A stretch of DNA of 64,000 nucleotides, taken from the NCBI RefSeq assembly GCF_026240015.1, contig NZ_JAPIUX010000007.1, positions 1-64,000 on the forward strand, in the 5' to 3' direction. Shown here piece after piece: positions 43,507-52,641 of this stretch. The notes beneath the pieces were generated by a model. It saw nothing but the letters and a program-made list of their open reading frames with translations, ran no database searches and had not been told where the DNA came from. Each line of letters starts with the position of its first letter. Position 1 is the stretch's first letter. Position numbers and translations under genes: made by a program. This stretch comes from Acetobacter farinalis (GTDB lineage: Bacteria > Pseudomonadota > Alphaproteobacteria > Acetobacterales > Acetobacteraceae).

Positions 43507-45708
43507 ATGAAGGGTTTCAAGACCATGTCCCGTCCCTTTGTCCGGCATGCCCTGCGCACCGGGCTTGCCGCCGGCGGCTGTGCGCTGCTCATGAACTGGG
43601 GTTCTGCCTCCGCGGCAGACGCCCCGAACGCTCTCCCCGCCACGCCGGCCCCTGCAAACCTGTCCGCCGTTCTCGCCCCCGGACAGGCCGCTGAAGAAAC
43701 AGACAGCACATCCTTAGAAAATATCACGGTTAATGGAACGCGCCATCGCTCCTCGGCCAGCCCGGACACCGCCAGCCTGTTCCAGCACAGTCTTGGCTAC
43801 AGCGCCTATTCCGCCGGGGGTGTCTCAGCCCTTCCGGTGCTGAACGGCATGGCGGATGAACGGGTGGCAACGTTTGTTGATGGCATGCGCATCCCCTCCG
43901 CGTGCCCCAATCACATGAACCCGGCAATGTCCTACATCGACCCGGACGCCGTTGCCTCCGCGACAGCCATTGCCGGGATCACCTCCGTCAGTCAGGGGGG
44001 AGACAGCACGGGCGGAACGCTTGAGGTCAACCGGAAAGACCCGATTTTTTCAGATACCTCAAAACTGCTTGTCACCGGCCACGTGCGCGGGGATTACCGC
44101 AGTAATGGCGGCGGCTCAGGCGCATCCGGCTCCCTCACAACCGCCAATGACTGGCTGAGCCTGCGCTATACCGGCTCCTACAGCCACGCCAGTGACTATC
44201 ATACAGGCGGCAAAGGGCGGCGCGTTCTCTCCACTGATTATCTCAGCTTCAATCATGCCGTAACTCTCGGGGTCAAAAAGGAAAATCATCTGCTCGCCAT
44301 CACGGCAGGGCAGCAGGATATTCCGTATGAAGGTTTCCCCAACCAGTACATGGACATGACCAACAACCGCTCCACTTTTGTAAACGGCAAATACAAGGGG
44401 GATTTTGACTGGGGCACTCTGGAAGCCCGCGGGTTCTGGCAGCGTGTCAACCACGTTATGAACATGCTGTCCGACAAAGGCGGCCACAGCCCGACCAAAG
44501 ACATGCCGATGAATACGGACACCCGCGCCGCAGGATATTCCATCAAGGCGACCATCCCCCTCGGGCGCAACCACACGCTGGGGCTGGGCAGTTCCTTTGA
44601 TCATAACGGCCTGAATGACTGGTGGCCGCCTTTGGTTGGCAGCATGATGATGGGACCGGGCACGTTCCACAACATCAATCAGGGGCACCGGGACCGTCTG
44701 GGGCATTATATTGAATGGAAGGCCCGATGGTTGCCACGTTTTTCCACGGAACTCGGCCTGCGGAATGATCTGGTGATGATGAACACCGGACCCGTCGCCC
44801 CCTATTCCTGGACAGGCATGATGAATATGGCGGACGCCATGGCGGCCAAGCGCTTCAATGCGGCCTCACGCGGGCGGACAGATACCAATTTTGATGTCAC
44901 GGCACTGGCCCGCTGGGACATGCTGGACAGCCTGACTCTGGAAGGCGGCTATGCCCGCAAAACCCGCTCCCCCGGCCTGTATGAGCGCTACGCGTGGGGA
45001 GAAGGGGCCATGAGCTCAACCATGATCGGGTGGTTTGGGGATGGCAACGGGTATGTGGGCAACCTGAATCTGACACCTGAGATTGCCAATACGGCCAGCG
45101 CCACCCTCACCTGGCATGACCCGGTGGCGCAGGCGTGGGAACTCAAGATCCAGCCTTATTATACCTATACGCACCACTATATAAATGTGATGCGGATTGG
45201 CGCGCTGTCCAATGGCCTGTCAAAGCTTCAGTTCGTTAACCACAACGCGCAGAGCTACGGCATCAACAGTTCCGGCTTTGTCAGGCTCTGGAACACGCCA
45301 GCTTACGGCAAGGGGGAGCTCCGCGCCAACCTGAACTGGGTGCGCGGGCAGGATCTGGTCACGCATTCCGGCCTGTATCATCAGATGCCCGCCAACGGCT
45401 CCATCAGCCTGCATGAAACCTATGAAAACTGGACAGGCCGGGTGAGCGTCACCTTGGTGAAAAGCAAAAGCACTGTGGACTGGCTCCGCAATGAGCCCCG
45501 CACCCCCGGCTACGCCCTGCTCGGCGTGGGGGGAAGCTATCACTGGCGGGTTCTCACGCTGGACGCCAGCATCGAAAATCTTTTGAACCAGTCCTATTAC
45601 CTGCCACTGGGAGGCCTCTCTCTGGGCGATTATCGCGCCACAGGGGTTCTCGGCCCCCTCCCGGGTCTGGGGCGATCTTTTAACCTCAGCCTGACCGCAA
45701 CCTTCTGA
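43507..45708 (+). CDS. oprC: TonB-dependent copper receptor, OprC type
   Basis: A 733-residue outer-membrane receptor with signal peptide (to about residue 38), plug and barrel, ending SLTATF. The plug has RIPSACPNHMNP with Cys133 and Met137 (CxxxM), and the barrel has WQRVNHVMNM with His316 and Met318 (HxM). These match the CxxxM-HxM copper site described for Pseudomonas OprC. The barrel loops are Met-rich. It probably imports copper. An alternative start at 43525 has AAGGG ten bases upstream and would shift residue numbers by six. The TonB box may be ENITVNG (71-77). Confidence 0.88.
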   Translation: MKGFKTMSRPFVRHALRTGLAAGGCALLMNWGSASAADAPNALPATPAPANLSAVLAPGQAAEETDSTSLENITVNGTRHRSSASPDTASLFQHSLGYSAYSAGGVSALPVLNGMADERVATFVDGMRIPSACPNHMNPAMSYIDPDAVASATAIAGITSVSQGGDSTGGTLEVNRKDPIFSDTSKLLVTGHVRGDYRSNGGGSGASGSLTTANDWLSLRYTGSYSHASDYHTGGKGRRVLSTDYLSFNHAVTLGVKKENHLLAITAGQQDIPYEGFPNQYMDMTNNRSTFVNGKYKGDFDWGTLEARGFWQRVNHVMNMLSDKGGHSPTKDMPMNTDTRAAGYSIKATIPLGRNHTLGLGSSFDHNGLNDWWPPLVGSMMMGPGTFHNINQGHRDRLGHYIEWKARWLPRFSTELGLRNDLVMMNTGPVAPYSWTGMMNMADAMAAKRFNAASRGRTDTNFDVTALARWDMLDSLTLEGGYARKTRSPGLYERYAWGEGAMSSTMIGWFGDGNGYVGNLNLTPEIANTASATLTWHDPVAQAWELKIQPYYTYTHHYINVMRIGALSNGLSKLQFVNHNAQSYGINSSGFVRLWNTPAYGKGELRANLNWVRGQDLVTHSGLYHQMPANGSISLHETYENWTGRVSVTLVKSKSTVDWLRNEPRTPGYALLGVGGSYHWRVLTLDASIENLLNQSYYLPLGGLSLGDYRATGVLGPLPGLGRSFNLSLTATF

Positions 45709-45872
45709 AGTCTGGTCACACCCTGCTTTTTGATGCGCCCGCCGGGGGCATTGAACGGCAGGGCCGGACCTATGGAACACGCCGCACGGAAGCGTTGAAC
45801 GCAAATCCGCGCAAGACGGAATAACGCTTTATAATAAGCGTTTGACGTGTTAGCTTTTTGTTTTGGAAATAT

Positions 45873-45946
45873 TGGCTGGGAGACCTGGATTCGAACCAGG
45901 GCTGACCGGGTCAGAGCCGGTAGTTCTACCGCTAAACTATCTCCCA
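45873..45946 (-). tRNA. tRNA-Gln (anticodon CTG)
   Basis: The 74-nt minus-strand sequence folds as a full cloverleaf: acceptor TGGGAGA/TCTCCCA, D-stem GTTT/GAAC, anticodon stem ACCGG/CCGGT with loop CTCTGAC (anticodon CTG, reading CAG), T-arm CCTGG-TTCGAAT-CCAGG, discriminator G and an encoded CCA. The U1-A72 first pair and G73 are typical of glutamine tRNAs. About 160 bases on its right side and 160 on its left hold no gene. Confidence 0.95.
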
Positions 45947-46138
45947 GCAAGGAGCATCAGATGGCTGCAAACTGCGGCCTTCGCTGCGGTGACGCCTTCC
46001 TAGCACCGTGATTTAGGGCATGCAAGTGCCTAAACGAAAAGAAATGTGTCTTTGTCACATAATTGTCTTGCTCCTTTGGCCTCCCTCCCCAAAAATGGGC
46101 GCAACAGAACTCAACCTCTTATTCAAAGGACCGGACAG

Positions 46139-47269
46139 ATGGATCGTATCCCCCCCTGGGCCGGCCGCCCGGACAGACCAGCTTATCCTTCTCCTTTCCC
46201 CGGAACCTCTGAAGATGAGCTGTTCGCAGCGCTCGACCTTGGAACAAACAACTGCCGTTTGATGGTCGCAGCGCAAACTGCTGGCGGCTTTCGTGTTATT
46301 GACAGTTACAGCCGCATGGTCAGGCTGGGCGAAGGCCTGCACCATACCGGCCGGCTGGGCGAACCCGCCATGGAGCGCACGCTTGACGCCCTGCGCGCCT
46401 GCGCGGAGCGTGTCGGGCGGCGGCCTGTGAAAAATATCCGTGCCGTTGCCACGGAAGCCTGCCGCCGGGCTGAAAACGGCTCGGATTTTCTCAACCGTGT
46501 CCGCTCGGAAACAGGCTTTAATATCAATATCATCTCCGCACGAGAGGAAGCCTCTCTGGCGGTGGAAAGCTGCGCCAACCTCGTGCACAACCCCCGCTTC
46601 GGGCCGGTGCGCAACCGTGCGCTGCTGTTTGATATTGGCGGTGGCTCCACCGAAATTGCCTGGGTGCGTGTAGACGCCCCACGCCAGACGCATGAGCTGA
46701 TCGGTTATCTCAGCCTGCCCGTGGGCGTTATCACGCTCTCCGAGCAGTTTGGCGCGACAGGGGAGGATGTTCCGTCCCGTTACAAACAGATGGTCGCGTA
46801 TACAAAAGCTGCCCTGCAGGATTTTGAAAGCGTGCATCGTATCGGGCCGGAAATCCGACGCCAGCAAACCCGCTTTATCGGCACCAGCGGCACCGTTACC
46901 ACGCTTGCCAGCCTTGTGCTGAACCTGCCGCGTTATGTTCGCGCGGCGGTTGATGGCTCACAGCTTCCGGCCATCAGTGCCCGTCGCGCCGTGCGGACAT
47001 TGCAGGATATGGGTCAGGCAGGCATAGAACAGCATCCGTGCATCGGCCCGGATCGTGCCCCCTTTGTTTTGCCCGGGTGCGCCATTTTCGAAGCCATTCA
47101 CGAAACCTGGCCGGTGGAAGATATTATTGTGGCAGACCGCGGGCTGCGGGATGGCATGGTTCTGCGGATGATCAACAAGACCGGCTTTTCCTCACGGAAA
47201 TTCCCCAGAACGCCCACGTCCAACGGCCCCATCCCTTTCCTGCACCCTATTCAAGCAACAGGCTCATGA
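46139..47269 (+). CDS. gppA: Ppx/GppA family exopolyphosphatase / pppGpp phosphohydrolase
   Basis: A 376-residue ASKHA-fold phosphatase. Seen: AALDLGTNNCRLMVA near residue 30, TEACRRAENG, SAREEASLAVES, LFDIGGGSTEIAW and GTSGTVTTLASL, all family signatures. Members degrade polyphosphate or convert pppGpp to ppGpp; which applies here is not clear. The start at 46139 has AAAGGA eight bases upstream, whereas a longer frame from a GTG has none. Its stop overlaps the rlmE start as ATGA. Confidence 0.9.
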   Translation: MDRIPPWAGRPDRPAYPSPFPGTSEDELFAALDLGTNNCRLMVAAQTAGGFRVIDSYSRMVRLGEGLHHTGRLGEPAMERTLDALRACAERVGRRPVKNIRAVATEACRRAENGSDFLNRVRSETGFNINIISAREEASLAVESCANLVHNPRFGPVRNRALLFDIGGGSTEIAWVRVDAPRQTHELIGYLSLPVGVITLSEQFGATGEDVPSRYKQMVAYTKAALQDFESVHRIGPEIRRQQTRFIGTSGTVTTLASLVLNLPRYVRAAVDGSQLPAISARRAVRTLQDMGQAGIEQHPCIGPDRAPFVLPGCAIFEAIHETWPVEDIIVADRGLRDGMVLRMINKTGFSSRKFPRTPTSNGPIPFLHPIQATGS

Positions 47270-48066
47270 GCGATAAAAAATCCGGGACACCCCGGAAAAC
47301 ACCTTCCCTGCGCGTCCCCGGACGTGCGCGCACCAGCAGTGCGACACCCGGTGCCACCCTTGCACTGGATGATTCATCCGCCCCGCGCACCATGCGCACC
47401 AAATCTGTCAGCCTGCGCACGGCGCGCGGGCGGACAACCGCACAGCAGCGCTGGCTGGCACGGCAGTTGAACGACCCCTATGTGCAGGCCGCCCACAAGC
47501 AGGGCTGGCGCTCCCGCGCGGCCTTCAAACTGATTGAGCTGGATGACAAATTCCACCTCATCAAGCCGGGCATGCGCGTGGTGGATCTGGGGGCCGCACC
47601 GGGCGGCTGGACGCAGGTAGCTGTCAAACGTGGTGCGAATCGCGTTGTGGGGGTGGATCTGCTTCCGGTGGACCCGGTGGCCGGTGCCGATATTATTGAA
47701 GGAGACTTCACAGACCCGGAGATGCCGGAAAGGCTGGTCTCCCTGCTGGATGGCAAGGCGGATCTGGTTCTTTCGGACATGGCCCCGAATACAACCGGCC
47801 ATGCCGCCACAGACCATGTACGGATTATCGGCCTGGCTGAGGAAGCCCTCTATTTCGCGTTTGAAATTCTCGCGGAAGGCGGCGGCTTTGTTGCCAAGGT
47901 TTTTCAGGGGGGCTCAGAAAAGGCCATGCTTGAAACCATGAAGCATGCCTTCACGCTGGTGCGGCACGCCAAACCCCCGGCAAGCCGGAAAGACTCAAGC
48001 GAACTGTATGTCGTCGCAACAGGGTTCCGGCCTGATCGCCTCAAGCAGCATCAGGAAAACAGCTAG
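47266..48066 (+). CDS. rlmE: 23S rRNA (uridine-2'-O)-methyltransferase RlmE/FtsJ
   Basis: A 266-residue SAM-dependent methyltransferase that modifies U2552 of 23S rRNA. Motif I is VVDLGAAPGGWTQVA (about residues 106-120). The catalytic tetrad region includes SDMAPNTTGHAATDH and FVAKVFQGG. An N-terminal basic extension of about 60 residues precedes the domain, longer than in E. coli. The ATG overlaps the gppA stop codon, so the two are coupled, an arrangement common in alphaproteobacteria. Confidence 0.93.
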   Translation: MSDKKSGTPRKTPSLRVPGRARTSSATPGATLALDDSSAPRTMRTKSVSLRTARGRTTAQQRWLARQLNDPYVQAAHKQGWRSRAAFKLIELDDKFHLIKPGMRVVDLGAAPGGWTQVAVKRGANRVVGVDLLPVDPVAGADIIEGDFTDPEMPERLVSLLDGKADLVLSDMAPNTTGHAATDHVRIIGLAEEALYFAFEILAEGGGFVAKVFQGGSEKAMLETMKHAFTLVRHAKPPASRKDSSELYVVATGFRPDRLKQHQENS

Positions 48067-48070
48067 AGCG

Positions 48071-48091
48071 CTGGGGGATTATTTCCCCCAG
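48071..48091. terminator. Hairpin between convergent rlmE and the fructokinase gene
   Basis: CTGGGGGA and TCCCCCAG form a perfect 8-bp stem with a TTATT loop in the short gap between the two stop codons; the stem overlaps the last codons of the minus-strand gene. No T-run follows on either side, so it is a possible bidirectional terminator. Confidence 0.45.
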
Positions 48092-48975
48092 AGCCACGCA
48101 GCCCCCCGCACGCCGGAACTGTCACCGTGCCGGTTTTTCAGCAGTTCCGTGCGGCAGTCCGGGGTAATGGCGTATTTCTTCATCACCGCCGGAACACGCT
48201 CATAAAGTGTTTCCAGATTGGACACGCCCCCGCCCAGCACGATGGCGTCCGGGTCCACCATGTTGATCACCAGCGCGCAGGCGCGGCCCAGCCGGTCAAC
48301 ATAGGTATCAAGCGCACGGCGGGCGGTTTCATCCCCCGCAGCAGCGGCTTCCTCAATCCCATCAGCACTGCGCGTGCCCGGGCCTTTCCAGGCTTCGGCC
48401 AGCGCAGGCCCGCACAGGAAGCGCTCAAGGCAGCCGGAATTGCCGCAGAAGCAGGCAGGCATGGGGAATTCATCCTCACGTACCCACGGAAGCGGGATAT
48501 GCCCCCACTCCCCGGCAATGTGGTGCAGGCCGGTCAGCGGTTGCCCGTTGATCACAAAGCCGCCCCCCACGCCCGAGCCGAGAATAACACCGAACACAAC
48601 GTTGCGCCCGGCCGCCGCACCATCCACCGCTTCAGAGAGCGCAAAACAGTTGGCGTCGTTCTCCACCTTTACGGGACATCCGAGAACCTGCTCCAGATCC
48701 TTGCCGAAGGTCTGGCCATTCAGCCATGTGGCGTTTGCATTCTTGACCCGCAGCGTGCGGGAATCAATCGCGCCGGGAATACCCAGCCCCACAGTGGCGT
48801 CCGGCGCCGTGTGCGCACGCCCCTGCTGCACCAGGTCACGCAGTGCCAGAAGTAGATCATCGTAATTCCCGGGATTTGCAACCCGGTGCCGCAGGAGGAT
48901 CTCTCCTTTTGAATCAAGGGCTGCTATTTCGAGTTTGGTACCACCAACATCGATTCCAAGGCGATAATCTGACAT
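48079..48975 (-). CDS. ROK-family sugar kinase, fructokinase (Mak-like)
   Basis: A 298-residue ROK kinase. Seen: the ATP site LGIDVGGTKLEIAAL at the N-terminus, VENDANCFALSEAVDGAAAG (the Asp is the catalytic base), GSGVGGGFVINGQPLTG, and the ROK zinc motif CFCGNSGCLERFLCGP. The NDANCFALSEAVDGA segment is closest to the Mak/fructokinase branch, so fructose is the likely substrate; glucose or other hexoses cannot be excluded. The start is the ATG at 48975, since the long upstream frame has no homology. Confidence 0.88.
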   Translation of the reverse strand: MSDYRLGIDVGGTKLEIAALDSKGEILLRHRVANPGNYDDLLLALRDLVQQGRAHTAPDATVGLGIPGAIDSRTLRVKNANATWLNGQTFGKDLEQVLGCPVKVENDANCFALSEAVDGAAAGRNVVFGVILGSGVGGGFVINGQPLTGLHHIAGEWGHIPLPWVREDEFPMPACFCGNSGCLERFLCGPALAEAWKGPGTRSADGIEEAAAAGDETARRALDTYVDRLGRACALVINMVDPDAIVLGGGVSNLETLYERVPAVMKKYAITPDCRTELLKNRHGDSSGVRGAAWLWGK

Positions 48976-49086
48976 ACAGCGACCTGCGTCTTCTTCCGGA
49001 AAGTAAATCATGTGCCGTGCGGCATGGGCTAAAACCGTGAAACATGCAATCACACATATTTCTCTCTCTATACAAGGCTCTGTGTC

Positions 49087-49329
49087 ATGAATGAGGCTGT
49101 TCTTGATGCGCGGGGGCTTGGCTGCCCCCTTCCCGTTCTCAAAGCCAACCGCCTTCTGCGCGGCATGCAGCCGGGTGAAAAGCTCCGTGTTCTGGCAACA
49201 GACAGGGCTTCCATTATGGATTTTCAGGTTTTTTGCCGGGAAACCGGCCACGCACTGGTCGCGTTTGCCGATGAAAACGGCTCTCTTTCCTTCACCATCC
49301 GGCGCCGTACGGATATACCGTCGGCGTGA
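49087..49329 (+). CDS. TusA-family sulfur carrier protein
   Basis: An 80-residue single-domain protein of the TusA/SirA family. The sulfur-carrying cysteine is in LDARGLGCPLPVLKANRLL (residues 6-24, Cys13), and the remaining strands match the usual two-layer sandwich. Such proteins relay persulfide sulfur for tRNA thiolation or molybdenum cofactor sulfuration. The exact partner is not evident here. It stands alone between the fructokinase and xseB genes. Confidence 0.9.
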   Translation: MNEAVLDARGLGCPLPVLKANRLLRGMQPGEKLRVLATDRASIMDFQVFCRETGHALVAFADENGSLSFTIRRRTDIPSA

Positions 49330-49430
49330 GGGCGGCATGTTTTATGTACCATTATGCCCCGCAAGGGTTGGCAGAGGCACGCTTATCGGAGTAATGCCTG
49401 CGCCTCATGACGGATAGGAAGGCCTGCGCT

Positions 49431-49661
49431 ATGACGGATAACATCAAGTCTCTGTCCTTTGAGGAAGCGCTCTCCGAACTGGAGAAAATTGTGCGCGGCC
49501 TGGAAGGCGGCCAGCTGAAGCTGGAAGAGGCGATTGCATCCTACGAGCGCGGGGCCGCCTTACGCCAGCATTGTGAAACCAAGCTGAGCGAGGCCGAGGC
49601 CCGCGTTCAGGCGATCGTGCAACGGTCTGACGGATCGTTGGACATGAAACCCATGGATTGA
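49431..49661 (+). CDS. xseB: Exodeoxyribonuclease VII small subunit
   Basis: A 76-residue protein with the XseB core SFEEALSELEKIVRGLEGG, then LKLEEAIASYERGAALRQHC, a helical hairpin that joins XseA to degrade single-stranded DNA. AGGAAGG lies eight bases before the chosen ATG at 49431; an ATG at 49407 would add eight residues. The stop is followed after one base by ispA, a classic xseB-ispA-dxs operon layout. Confidence 0.92.
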   Translation: MTDNIKSLSFEEALSELEKIVRGLEGGQLKLEEAIASYERGAALRQHCETKLSEAEARVQAIVQRSDGSLDMKPMD

Positions 49662-49662
49662 G

Positions 49663-50607
49663 ATGTCGATGACTGACCCGACAACCATCGCCCCCTCCCA
49701 GACGCACACCTCGGCCAATGGACCGCTGCTCAAGCACGCCATGTCCTCCCGTGCCAAAGTGATTGAATCGACCATTGATGCGCTTCTGCCGCCCACACGC
49801 GGTGGAGATGCCCGTCTGGTTGAGGCCATGCGCTATGCCACACTGGGCGGCGGCAAGCGCCTGCGCGGCTATCTGGTCATGGAAACCGCCAGCCTCTTCG
49901 GTGTGCCGGAGAGCCAGTCCGCCCGCGTTGCGGCCTCGGTCGAGATGCTGCACGCCTATTCACTGGTGCATGATGATCTGCCCGCCATGGATGATGATGA
50001 TCTCCGCCGCGGCCAGCCCTCCACCCATCGCAAGTTTGATGAAGCCACCGCCATTCTGGCCGGTGATGCCCTTCAGACCAAAGGCTTTGAAATTCTGGCC
50101 GATGCCGCAACGCACGAAAGTGCAGCCGTGCGGATTGCCGTAATTACCGCTTTCGCACAGGCCTCTGGCGCTGCGGGCATGGTGGGCGGCCAGATGATTG
50201 ACATGGAAGGCGAAGGCCGCGCCCTGCCGCTGGAAGAAGTCCGCCATCTGCATGCCCTGAAAACCGGCTGCCTCATTCGCTATTCAGCGGAAGCCGGGGC
50301 CATTCTCGGGCAGGCAGAGCCCGAGCTTCAGCAGCGCCTGCGCTCCTACGGCGCCAATATCGGCGCGGCTTTCCAGATTGCCGATGACGTGCTGGACGCC
50401 ACAGCCACGGCTGAAGAACTGGGCAAGACAGCCGGCAAGGACGAAGCCTCCGGCAAATCCACCTATGTGGCCCTTCTGGGCATTGACGGCGCGCGCGCTG
50501 AAGCGGAGCGCATGGCCAAAAATGCCATTGATGATCTTGCTCCGTTTGGAGAGCAGGCAGACCGCCTGCGAGATCTGGCCTATTACGTTATCGAACGCAG
50601 GAACTGA
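49663..50607 (+). CDS. ispA: Farnesyl diphosphate synthase (polyprenyl synthase family)
   Basis: A 314-residue all-helical prenyl transferase. The first Asp-rich motif is LVHDDLPAMDDDDLRRG (about residues 102-118) and the second IADDVLDATAT; GGGKRLRGYL and RKFDEATAILAGDAL also fit. It condenses isopentenyl diphosphate onto dimethylallyl and geranyl diphosphate, giving farnesyl diphosphate for hopanoids, ubiquinone and undecaprenyl phosphate. The dxs gene five bases downstream supplies the precursor pathway. Confidence 0.92.
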   Translation: MSMTDPTTIAPSQTHTSANGPLLKHAMSSRAKVIESTIDALLPPTRGGDARLVEAMRYATLGGGKRLRGYLVMETASLFGVPESQSARVAASVEMLHAYSLVHDDLPAMDDDDLRRGQPSTHRKFDEATAILAGDALQTKGFEILADAATHESAAVRIAVITAFAQASGAAGMVGGQMIDMEGEGRALPLEEVRHLHALKTGCLIRYSAEAGAILGQAEPELQQRLRSYGANIGAAFQIADDVLDATATAEELGKTAGKDEASGKSTYVALLGIDGARAEAERMAKNAIDDLAPFGEQADRLRDLAYYVIERRN

Positions 50608-50612
50608 GAAGA

Positions 50613-52637
50613 ATGTTGGACCAGACCCCCGCGCACGGCTCTTCAGATACCGAGCCAAAAGCTGCCCAGACACAGATCCCCACTCTGGGCCGTTTTCCTG
50701 CTCTGGATCGGGTGACCTATCCGTCTGACATGCGGAACCTCTCAGTCGAGCAGCTCAAGCAGATTGCTGATGAACTGCGGGCGGAGACCATTGATGCCGT
50801 CTCCACCACAGGCGGGCATCTGGGCGCCTCTCTGGGCGTGGTCGAACTGACCGTGGCGCTGCATGCCGTGTTCGACACCCCGGCTGACAAGGTCATCTGG
50901 GATGTGGGCCATCAGGCCTACCCGCACAAGATCCTGACCGGACGGCGCGACCGCATCCGCACCCTGCGCCAGCCGGGCGGGCTCTCCGGCTTCACCCGCC
51001 GCTCCGAGAGTGAATACGACCCCTTCGGCGCCGCTCACTCCTCCACCTCCATTTCCGCAGGGCTCGGCATGGCTGTGGCCCACCGCCTGCGCGCGGAGGA
51101 AGACCCCTCCTATCAGGAACGCAGTGTCATCGCCGTGATCGGGGATGGCTCCATTTCCGCAGGCATGGCCTATGAGGCCATGAACAACGCCGCCGTGGCC
51201 GGCCCCGGCGCGGAACGCCTGATCGTCATCCTCAACGATAACGAGATGTCCATCGCCCCGCCGGTCGGCGCGATGTCCAACTATCTCTCCCGCCTGATGT
51301 CCTCCCGCAAGTTCATGGGCCTGCGCGAACTGGCCGGGAAAGTCGTCAAGAAACTGCCCGCGCCGGTGGAACGCACCGCCCGCAAGGCCGATGAATATGC
51401 CCGTGGCATGATTACCGGCGGCACGCTGTTCGAGGAGCTGGGCTTCTACTATGTCGGGCCGGTGGACGGGCATGACCTGCCGCAGCTCGTCGCCATCCTG
51501 CGTAACCTGCGCGATACCAACAACGGCCCCATCCTGCTGCATGTGATGACCGAAAAGGGTCACGGCTACCGCCCCGCCGAAAAAGCCGGGGACAAGTATC
51601 ACGCCGTGGCCAAGTTCAATGTCGTCACCGGGGAGCAGAAGAAAGGCCCCGCCGGGCCGCCGTCCTACACCTCCGTCTTCGCGCGCGAGCTGGTGCGCCG
51701 GGCCGCTACGGATGAGAAACTCACCGCCATTACCGCCGCCATGCCCTCCGGCACGGGGCTGGACGCCTTTGCCAAACACTACCCGAACCGCTTTTTTGAT
51801 GTGGGCATTGCCGAACAGCATGCCGTGACCTTTGCCGCGGGCATGGCCACGGAAGGGCTGCGGCCGTTCTGCGCCATCTACTCCTCCTTCCTCCAACGCG
51901 CCTATGATCAGGTGATGCATGACGTGGTGCTCCAGAAGCTGCCGGTCCGCTTCGCCATTGACCGCGCCGGTCTGGTGGGGGCGGATGGCGCCACCCATGC
52001 GGGCTCGTTCGACATTGCCTATCTGGGCTGCCTGCCCGGTATCAGCATCATGGCCCCGTCTGACGAGGTGGAGCTGCTGCACATGACCGCCACGGCGGCC
52101 GAGTTTGATGAAGGCCCGATTGCCCTGCGCTACCCGCGCGGCAACGGGCTGGGGCTTGAGCTGCCGGCGGAAGGCCAGGTTCTGGAGATCGGCAAGGGCC
52201 GAATTATCCGCGAGATGGGCCGTCAGGCCGGGGCGGAGAAAGGCGGCGTTGCCATCCTCTCCCTCGGGCCGCGTCTGGCCGAAGCCCTGAAGGCGGCGGA
52301 CATGCTGGCCGCCCATGGTCTGGCCCCCACGGTGGCCGATGCCCGCTTCGCCAAGCCGATCGATACCGCGCTGGTGGAAAATCTGGCCCGCAACCATGCG
52401 GTGCTGATCACGTTGGAAGAAGGCTCCATTGGCGGATTCGGCGCGCAGGTGGGCCACCATCTGGCCAGCACCGGCCTGCTGGACCATGTGCGCTTCCGCC
52501 CCATGACCCTGCCCGATATCTTCATCGATCATAACACCCAGGAAGCCCAGTACGAGCAGGCAGAACTCACCGCCCCCCACATCGTCAAAACCGCTCTCAG
52601 CGCGCTGGGTGTGACGCTGACGGAGCAGACGGCCTGA
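50613..52637 (+). CDS. dxs: 1-deoxy-D-xylulose-5-phosphate synthase
   Basis: A 674-residue thiamine-diphosphate enzyme, first step of the MEP isoprenoid pathway, from pyruvate and glyceraldehyde 3-phosphate. Motifs in order: GGHLGASLGVVELT, VGHQAYPHKILTGRRD, the ThDP site IGDGSISAGMAYEAMNNA, EQHAVTFAAGMATEGLRP, and DRAGLVGADGATHAGSFD. About 35 residues precede the usual N-terminus. Third codon positions are noticeably more GC-biased than in the nearby genes, consistent with high expression. It is co-transcribed with ispA and probably tlyA, which begins five bases later. Confidence 0.96.
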   Translation: MLDQTPAHGSSDTEPKAAQTQIPTLGRFPALDRVTYPSDMRNLSVEQLKQIADELRAETIDAVSTTGGHLGASLGVVELTVALHAVFDTPADKVIWDVGHQAYPHKILTGRRDRIRTLRQPGGLSGFTRRSESEYDPFGAAHSSTSISAGLGMAVAHRLRAEEDPSYQERSVIAVIGDGSISAGMAYEAMNNAAVAGPGAERLIVILNDNEMSIAPPVGAMSNYLSRLMSSRKFMGLRELAGKVVKKLPAPVERTARKADEYARGMITGGTLFEELGFYYVGPVDGHDLPQLVAILRNLRDTNNGPILLHVMTEKGHGYRPAEKAGDKYHAVAKFNVVTGEQKKGPAGPPSYTSVFARELVRRAATDEKLTAITAAMPSGTGLDAFAKHYPNRFFDVGIAEQHAVTFAAGMATEGLRPFCAIYSSFLQRAYDQVMHDVVLQKLPVRFAIDRAGLVGADGATHAGSFDIAYLGCLPGISIMAPSDEVELLHMTATAAEFDEGPIALRYPRGNGLGLELPAEGQVLEIGKGRIIREMGRQAGAEKGGVAILSLGPRLAEALKAADMLAAHGLAPTVADARFAKPIDTALVENLARNHAVLITLEEGSIGGFGAQVGHHLASTGLLDHVRFRPMTLPDIFIDHNTQEAQYEQAELTAPHIVKTALSALGVTLTEQTA

Positions 52638-52641
52638 TCTG

